The notes under the pieces were generated by a model. The model was not told the origin of the DNA. It saw nothing but the letters and a program-made list of their open reading frames with translations, and did not search any database. This document shows positions 57,901 to 64,000 of a DNA stretch of 64,000 bases, one piece after another (the stretch's first letter is position 1; the number at the start of each line of letters is the position of its first letter). Position numbers and translations under genes: made by a program. This stretch comes from Parascedosporium putredinis (Eukaryota > Ascomycota > Sordariomycetes > Microascales > Microascaceae), in contig CASHTG010000012.1 in assembly GCA_949357655.1 (NCBI GenBank), forward strand, positions 434,001 to 498,000, given 5' to 3'.

Positions 57901-59925
57901 GGGCCGGGGGGGAGGGACCCTGACTTGTAAACTTCAGGCCTCTCAAAAGGTGAAAGAGGCGAATCGCTAGAGCGCTGCACGGATTCGGTGTCTCGAGGTA
58001 GGTGGCCGGGCGGTCGACGCCATCAGGTCCATTACTCGCGTTGGCGTCAAGGGCGCATTAGTCGATGAGCGAGGTCATTGGGGAGCCAGGAGGGTCTGCT
58101 GCCGCCGGGAACTATAGGGGACAGCCCGGTACCGCAAAAGTGGGAACCTCTAAGCACCAATTTGAGTGCTTGCCGACCGGCCTTGCTGCATCAATTGATG
58201 TGGTGACGGTGACGGGTCCCGCTGGAGGGAAAGAAGGGGAAAGGGGGGCGGGTCGGACATGGAATTTTTGATCCATTAGAGCCTATATTTGATGAGGCAT
58301 ATGAGCGGCGCTGAGCCAACGCTCCTCACGCTTCCGGGGAAATTTTTCCTTCTGGAAGGCGTCGTCAAGTGCAATATTTTGACATCCACTTGCCAGGGAT
58401 CAGGACTGGGGATTGAATGCGATCCAATAGCGTGGAGACGTCAATACAAGTACGTTTGTACCTACCCCTTGTCATTGTGTCGTTGAGCAATCAATGAAAA
58501 TACAAGTAGGTCCAGCACCAGCCGTGTCGGCGTTAGGGGTTGTGGCAATATCACCTTCTCTGTTCGAGGCGATCGAGTCAAGGTCCCGCTACTCCGGAAC
58601 CTTGAATCACAAACCACCACGGAGCGCGGCCCGCGCCTCTCCACCGGAATCATAATAATCTCCACTGGATCCTAATCGTGTTTGAATAGTTTCAATGTGC
58701 AGGCTGGGGGATCCGTGGTGCTGCCTGGGCCTGGCCCAGACAGAGGCGTCACCTTGGCCATGACCCTGGGACAGCTGGGCCGATTGGCGCCCCCGGCGGG
58801 GACATTGCTGTTTGGGTGATTTATTCATCTATTATGGATTCGTTCGCTTCGAGTCTCCGCTCGGATCGGCGTGGATGCCGAGACCAGCTTCGCGAAGCTC
58901 CTTGTACATCTAGCATCCCGGCGTTCCATCAATTAATCCATTAGATCCATCATTCCCCTCTAAGCCAGATCAGAGGGTTCAGTGAGGGTGATGGGAATTG
59001 GTAGGATCAATGAGATTGAACCAATCCGCACGGCCCTGACGGGTAGACTATGCGACTTGGGGCATCTATTGGATACGCTCATCTATTAGATGCAGTATGT
59101 TGATTCAGATGCTGACGGGGTCAGTGAGTGTCTAGTACTTGACGAACGCTCCCGCACTGGATCCAGTCGGGTGCACATTATCTTGCCCACTGCACTGAAT
59201 CCGGTGGATAGGGATCAATTGTGGACAGATCAATGGTCAATGACTGGCTCGGTGTGTACGTGACGTAGTACTAGGGCCTTGGCCGTGCAGCACAAGGGAT
59301 GCAGTGTTTTACCCAGTGCCGCACACCGACCCATCACGGGGCTTGAGGCCCGGAGGCAAATGGTCGCAAGTGGTACTAGTTCATGCCAGTGGGGGATTGG
59401 GCCCAATGGGGGGGCACTGTGCTTTGATACCGGTTCAACCTACCTTTTGGTGCGTACCGAGGTGTCCTCAACAACAATCCAAACCGTTCGCTCCCGCAAT
59501 CCGTCTTGGCCGTGCTTGCAGCTAGTTTACATGTCGCATCCGTTGTTCCGAAGCCCGCAGCTTTAGTTGGCGGATGGTGATGCGTCCTCAAAGCGCTGAC
59601 CTGCCCTCTCACCCGCCAGTTATCTGATTCAGTCACACCAGGCACCGCGGCCTAGAGCATCAAGTTTCAAACCACCTCCCGTATCCACAATCCTAGAACC
59701 TCACAGTCGTCACCTTCCCCTCATCCAGCCCTTCTTCACCTTTTAGTCGAGCAAATCTCTTATTCCGTTGTGTATTATCCCCCTTCGGCTCACGGCACCC
59801 CTCTGGATGAGGCGAAAACGCTGCGCTACCGACCTCCTCCCCCTCCAGAGAGCCTTGTCTTATCCGTCGTTGGTTCCAACCTCCCCCTTCCCGTCCCGCA
59901 CCCTCGCCGAAACCCCCGTACGATC
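54978..59925. other. 4.9-kb intergenic region
   Basis: No supportable gene. The first 500 bp is the SDR promoter. T/C-rich and A-rich runs occur at 55620-55760, and a run of about twenty A at 56333-56352. The part 58900-59250 is rich in ATCCATT/GATCAAT words like those at 51.4 kb. The 300 bp before 59926 is C-rich and pyrimidine-biased, a plausible leader. Confidence 0.5.
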
Positions 59926-61402
59926 ATGACCGAACTTCTCCACCCTCCGCCCCAAATGACCCCGAAGCGAAAACGCACCGATCCCCCACCGCTCAGCCCC
60001 GCCCGGAGCCGTATAGCCTCTTCGCCGCGCGCTGACTCCGCCTTTACTTTCCAACTGCCAACGCGATCGATTCAGCGGCCTTCCCCTTTTCCCGATCTGC
60101 GCGAGACGGGCGAGCCCGCGGATTCCCCAGACGCCGCGGAAAGCCCTGCGAGCAGCGGGGTGGTGCGCCAATTCCGCGGGCTGGCTGTTTTGGACAGCGG
60201 TAGCGGCAGAGCCGGGGGTGGGCAAAATGATGATGGAAATGAGGATGATGGACAAGACGACGATGGCGAAGACAGCGAGGGCGGCGGCAGTGGTGATGGT
60301 GTCGGCGGGACGAGGTGGCGGCGGCGGCTCAACGACACCACTCGGGCCAGTGCTGCTGTTGGGATGTGCGGGGGCGGGGTAATTGGCGGGAACCAGCAGC
60401 AGCACCAGCGAGTTTACCAACCACCTCGTTCGCAAGGACCGGCTCCGTCATGGCTGCAACAACAGCAACAACAACAGCAGTCTCAGCAGCAGCTACGGCT
60501 AGGGCTCGACGGGAAACGCCAACTCGGCGAATCACGAACTATAGGAAGTGGGGCAAACTGCAAAATCAACGACGAATCCAAGGGCGTTGCTCCCTTGCTT
60601 GAACAAGGAGACGAGGGTCTAGTCGCGCGAAAACGCCTGAAGCGAGACGACGACAACGGTGACGACGGCGGCAGCGATAGTCCCGCACCTACCACCATGA
60701 TGAATATCGATCAAGTTACCTCCTCTCAGCAACAACATCCTTACCTAGCGCCGCGCGCCGCGACGGCAGTTTGGCCCCTGCCTACCGCGTTACCCAACGC
60801 AGAACCGTCTCTTCCTAGCAGCGCTTCGACACTTCTTTCCGAGCCTGCCCAGGTCACCGAGGTTCATCCCGAATCGTCTATGAACGCACGTAAAAGCCCA
60901 GATGCGCCATCGCCCAAATCGAAAAAGGCCTCCCGGAAACAGCGCAAAAATTAAAGTCAGACCCGCCGCCTATCCAAGACCTCCAGGGCGGCGAAGACGC
61001 GGCTGCGGCAACGACGGGGGCGGCGACCTCGACACCGACAATGATACCACAAGGCGAGGACGACGAGGACTCCGAGATCGTAGAGCCCATCCGGGCCGCG
61101 CTCACGTGGCGGGAGGAAGAAATCACCGTCTACGACCCCGAGGACAAGGACGACGATGGCGCCGGCATGGACGGCGTCGGGTTCCAGCCCCCACCGGCGA
61201 TAGCGCGTGCCATTGCCTTGAAAAAGAGGCAGCAGTTGCTCGCGTACAAGAAAATGGTGGACGGGGATGCGCGCGCCAAGAGAAACGAGAGGCGGCGGGG
61301 AGGGAAGCGGCGGCGGCTGCCAAGGAGTCTTCACGGCGGAGAAGGGTGCGGTTCTTGTCGCCCGAAGATGGGCTGGCGCTATCGACATCCGGCCGGGAAT
61401 GA
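59926..61402 (+). CDS. Conserved fungal hypothetical protein with polyQ
   Basis: About 492 aa, apparently intronless. The N-terminus MTELLHPPPQMTPKRKR with a basic patch suggests a nuclear protein. A long disordered region follows, with an Asp/Gly tract, a polyglutamine run (eight Q, then SQQQ, at 60457-60492) and Ser/Pro-rich stretches. The conserved part is at the C-terminus: WREEEITVYDPEDKDDDG, MDGVGFQPPPAIARAIAL, KKRQQLLAYKKM and a basic RAKRNERRRG segment ending near VRFLSPEDGLAL. I recognise this C-terminal motif from many sordariomycete hypothetical proteins, without a known function. One A (or C) is lost near 60937-60939 and one G at 61297-61300. Confidence 0.68.
60457..60492 (+). repeat. 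CAA/CAG glutamine repeat in coding sequence
   Basis: Mixed CAA and CAG codons giving eight Gln, one Ser and three Gln. Confidence 0.9.
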
Positions 61403-61943
61403 GGGTGGATGCAATTTCACTTGCTTTATAAACACTCTGCACCCTGTCCCTTTCCTTGTACTTTCGTTCACTCGGCTTCAAAGGCGCTACGGTTCCGGAT
61501 TCTGGGTTAGGCTTACGAGGCTTTTTTGCTTTCTCCTTTTACTATCGGTTCTTTTTTTTTCCCTTGGGAATTGGGAGGATGCCTGGCTAATGCTTTTCAC
61601 GAATGTATGTTCTTTTTGGGTGTTTTACTTGCGTTTTCATGATCCCCGGTTAGTGTACTTTACAAACGTGTGTTAATGATGCGGCGGTGGGAGGGAAAGC
61701 CCTTGTCCGGGCTTCCTTTGTGGACTTATAATGGTATGCATATATCTATAGTGTACACTTCAAGTCTATTCCAAGAGAGCCAGCTGGCACTCTGCCGCTT
61801 TCTTCGAATTCCGCGCAGCCTTGGCCTACGCTACTACAGTCCCACTTTCCGCTTCCCAGGATGATGATACACACATGCGCCGGTAGAACATACAGATATG
61901 AGGAAATACTCAACAAGCTATGCGGGGCTGTTCGTGTGGCGAT
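61403..61943. other. Intergenic between convergent genes
   Basis: 3' flanks of the hypothetical gene (+) and COX20 (-), T-rich near 61530-61560. No gene seen. Confidence 0.5.
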
Positions 61944-62680
61944 CTACCAAAACTTGTACCACTTCTTCGCCGTGGCAGCAGCGGCTTGGAGTTGTTTTTG
62001 CGCGTCCTCTTCCTCCTTTGTCCGCCTCTTTTCCACAATATCGGACTGGTGCACCTCGACGATACGCTTCATGGATATCCTCTCAAGTCGCCTGAGGTAC
62101 TGGCATCGTTCGAACCCGAGTATCGCTCCACCGAGAAAGCCTCCTACAGCCCAGTTTGCCGCCTTGATTGGCGTACCTATAAGAGCGGAGGCGATCATTA
62201 GCAAGACGGCGCCAAATCAAAATGAAAAGGGTTGCTCTTCTGAGGTATCGTTTTGCTGCACCGGACAAAGGGCGAGAGAGAGAGAGAGGGGACGTCACTG
62301 TCACAAGGACGGAATTGCTCACCTCTCCATACGAAGCGAAGGCCGCCCGTTATCGCACCGGCGGTAATGCCCATCATGAGTCCCTGGCGACCGCACGCGG
62401 ACCTATGCACCTGTAGTATATCTTCTGGTTTTATCGTCTTGACGGCGTCACCGATCGAGACACCTTGCTCGGGAAAGTTAGATTGGAAGTCATTGCTCGA
62501 CAAGGCCTTGCCCTGCGCTTCCGTCGGAGGGCAGCCGCCGCACTACTGTTGTTCGCCGGGGTGGCGGCGGGTGACGTCGGCGGGGGCTTCGATGGGCCGG
62601 CCCCAGATATGCAGGCGCTTGTTGCCGCCAGACGGATTAGCATCCGGCTGCCGGTCGCCGCCTGCTGGATCGGAAGACAT
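61944..62680 (-). CDS. COX20: Cytochrome c oxidase assembly protein COX20
   Basis: Mitochondrial inner-membrane chaperone of subunit Cox2 in complex IV assembly. Exons 62680-62323 and 62176-61944 flank a 146-bp intron (GTGAGC donor, GCTAATG branch, TATAG acceptor). The N-terminus is MSSDPAGGDRQPDANPSGG. The COX20 domain begins GDAVKTIKPEDILQVHRSAC, with TM segment LMMGITAGAITGGLRFVWRG and, after the intron, TPIKAANWAVGGFLGGAILG (second TM). It ends with the charged ERCQYLRRLERISMKRIVEV and the family C-terminus KKWYKFW. About 197 aa. In the sequence as given, a TAG interrupts the frame at 62543-62545. Three missing C/G in runs between about 62530 and 62610 would remove it and give a Pro/Ala-rich linker. 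Divergent from POL2. Confidence 0.85.
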
Positions 62681-62983
62681 GGTGTCTTGGGCGAAGACCG
62701 GAGTGGCTTGGAAGCGGTCGGGCGGGGATTTGGGGGTGGTGGGACGCAGCTCCTAGATCGATTTGATTGTTTAGAGGCGAAATATGTTGAAGCTTCAATT
62801 ATTATTATTTTTTGCCATCGCCCGTCGTGCTTTCCCGCTCAGAATAGGCGAATGGCATGACATCAAAATCAAAAGGGTCCGTGCATTGGAGGTCGACTTG
62901 GCCCTTGCAACAAAGAAAAGACCCACTGTTTCGCAAGTACCATTGTACCCTCGGTTTTCTGGGTTTAATTGATTTCGGGCCCC

Positions 62984-62989
62984 ACGCGT
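62984..62989 (+). promoter_or_regulatory. MCB-type element ACGCGT (distal)
   Basis: Perfect MluI cell-cycle box, the MBF-type G1/S site known upstream of DNA replication genes in yeasts. It lies about 580 bp before the POL2 ATG; use here is inferred. Confidence 0.5.
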
Positions 62990-63051
62990 AACAGCTTTGG
63001 CTGGGGATTTTCGCGTCTGCACGCTTTCCCCCAAAAGTGCTGGGGTGGGAG

Positions 63052-63057
63052 ACGCGT
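63052..63057 (+). promoter_or_regulatory. MCB-type element ACGCGT (proximal)
   Basis: Second perfect ACGCGT, 62 bp from the first and about 510 bp before the POL2 ATG. Confidence 0.5.
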
Positions 63058-63562
63058 CCGCACCGCGACGGACATTTTCCATTAAACGCCCTTTCGTTGG
63101 ACCACAATTGGCGGTTTTCGTGTACCTCCAAACCCCATCCCTCATCCTGGACATCACAACGCACCCTAGCGTTGCTCCTCCCCACCATAATCAACAACGA
63201 AACTTGACTTTTCTTTCCTCACGAATTAATCCAAGAATACGGAGTGTATCTACAGGCACCGAAAGAACGGGAAATTGCCTGCCACGACGAAAAAGAACGG
63301 CATCTCAGCTTTGGTGTCTTTCCTCCAGTCTCTCGCCTTCGCCTCCCCACCCCCTTTCTATTGATCTCGGATGTGGACAAAATTCTCCAACGTCTCCTGA
63401 GACGACATTCGCGATATCCCCTCCCTCCCAAGGGGCTGACTCAAAAGACGCTGTGACTCAAGGGAATCGATCTGACACACGAAGCACAACGCTCGGCGTG
63501 GAGAAGACGACAACTGCGACGTTTGCGCGCGCGCAGACGACGGGGACGGTCACCACAACGCC

Positions 63563-64000
63563 ATGCCCAACACATCAGTCCGCCAGCCCCAAAGGGCTAC
63601 CGGCGCGGCGGCAAGGTTGCCTACCACGGCGCCAAAACCCGGACCTTTGCCGCCTCGGGCCGGAACGAAGCGACGTCGGCCGACGAAAAATGGGAGCGGA
63701 CGCTCCTGGCACATACCATTGACGAGTCTATGGGCTTCGGGCGCTATGAGAGCGGCAAGAAGAAGGAAGGATGGCTCGTCAACGTGCAGCCCACCTCGAT
63801 TCAGGATGAGAGGAACCCTAACGGCCGCGCTGCGGTGGACTGCTACTTCATCGAAGACGATGGCGGTACCACTTTCAAGGCTGCGGTCGAGTACGAACCC
63901 TACTTCCTCATTGTTGTAAAGCGCGGCTACGAGAGCGTAGTAGAGGAGTGGGTCAAGAGGATAGGTGGAGGTGGTATAGTGCGCGCGGTGAAGAAGGTGG
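63563..64000 (+). CDS. POL2: DNA polymerase epsilon catalytic subunit, 5' part (runs off window)
   Basis: N-terminal fragment of the leading-strand replicative polymerase. ATG 63563 (MPNTSVRQPQR) is the first good start; one G lost at 63594-63596 shifts the frame, after which it reads GYRRGGKVAYHGAKTRTF. Family motifs: DEKWERTLLAHTIDESMGFG, RYESGKKKEGWLVNVQPTSI, QDERNPNGRAAVDCYFIEDD and FKAAVEYEPYFLIVVKRGYE, then the EEWVKR helix. This is the conserved N-terminal Pol2 block before the exonuclease domain. The catalytic domains lie beyond the window. Divergent from COX20. Confidence 0.9.

Larger units (their letters stand above)
62681..63562. promoter_or_regulatory. Divergent promoter region COX20 / POL2
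   Basis: About 880 bp between two divergent starts. It holds two perfect ACGCGT elements (62984-62989, 63052-63057), a TCGCGT near 63011-63016, and a minus-strand CCAAT at 63107-63111. An unrecognised upstream exon of POL2 cannot be excluded. Confidence 0.5.

Noticed and set aside
1..64000. CRISPR array, virus, IS element or biosynthetic cluster
   Set aside because: No regularly spaced repeats, no transposase or viral hallmark, and no synthase-type genes.

Overview
The window is nuclear DNA of a filamentous ascomycete (Pezizomycotina; Sordariomycetes-like is my inference). Genes sit singly on both strands. Most introns are 57-150 bp, with GTRNGT donors, CTAAC/CTAAT-type branch sites and YAG acceptors. 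Coding GC3 is high, intergenic DNA is pyrimidine-rich, and several families are fungal: DUF4246, WSC-domain protein, VID27, COX20 and a Nup37-type nucleoporin. No tRNA, rRNA, transposase, CRISPR array, virus or biosynthetic cluster was recognised.

Layout, left to right: 2.4-4.8 kb DUF4246 protein (+); 5.5-6.3 kb F-box protein (+); 10.0-11.1 kb Sulfotransferase_4-family protein with a C-terminal membrane segment (+); 12.3-12.8 kb three-exon small secreted cysteine-rich protein (-); 16.1-17.1 kb aspartylglucosaminidase-type asparaginase (+); 17.9-19.1 kb mitochondrial methylglutaconyl/enoyl-CoA hydratase (+); 20.0-20.7 kb mitochondrial LEA-like repeat protein (+); 21.0-21.5 kb small conserved-type protein (-); 22.8-25.1 kb Nup37-type nucleoporin (-); 25.7-26.5 kb secreted Cys-rich protein (-); a gene-poor stretch to 39.4 kb broken only by a WSC single-pass sensor at 31.3-32.3 kb (-); 39.5-41.5 kb prenylcysteine oxidase (+); 42.3-45.0 kb VID27 (+); 46.5-48.7 kb unknown basic/disordered protein (+); 49.2-50.4 kb aldose 1-epimerase (-); 51.7-52.6 kb member of a fungal F-box/LRR-like family (-); 53.9-55.0 kb NAD-dependent epimerase/reductase (-); 59.9-61.4 kb polyQ-containing conserved hypothetical (+); 61.9-62.7 kb COX20 (-); 63.6 kb to the window end, 5' part of DNA polymerase epsilon POL2 (+), divergent from COX20.

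The dominant oddity is technical. Almost every long gene is split into two or three frames, and at nearly every break one extra base in a short run, mostly C or G, restores the family sequence. I count at least 35 such sites. This looks like homopolymer under-calling in a long-read assembly, not gene decay. The breaks are therefore treated as sequence errors and each gene is annotated as one locus; naive gene calls would fragment most of them.

The genes do not form one pathway. They are housekeeping functions (nuclear pore, respiratory-chain assembly, replication, leucine catabolism, galactose mutarotation, protein turnover) interspersed with secreted or cell-surface proteins that sit next to the long gene-free stretches.
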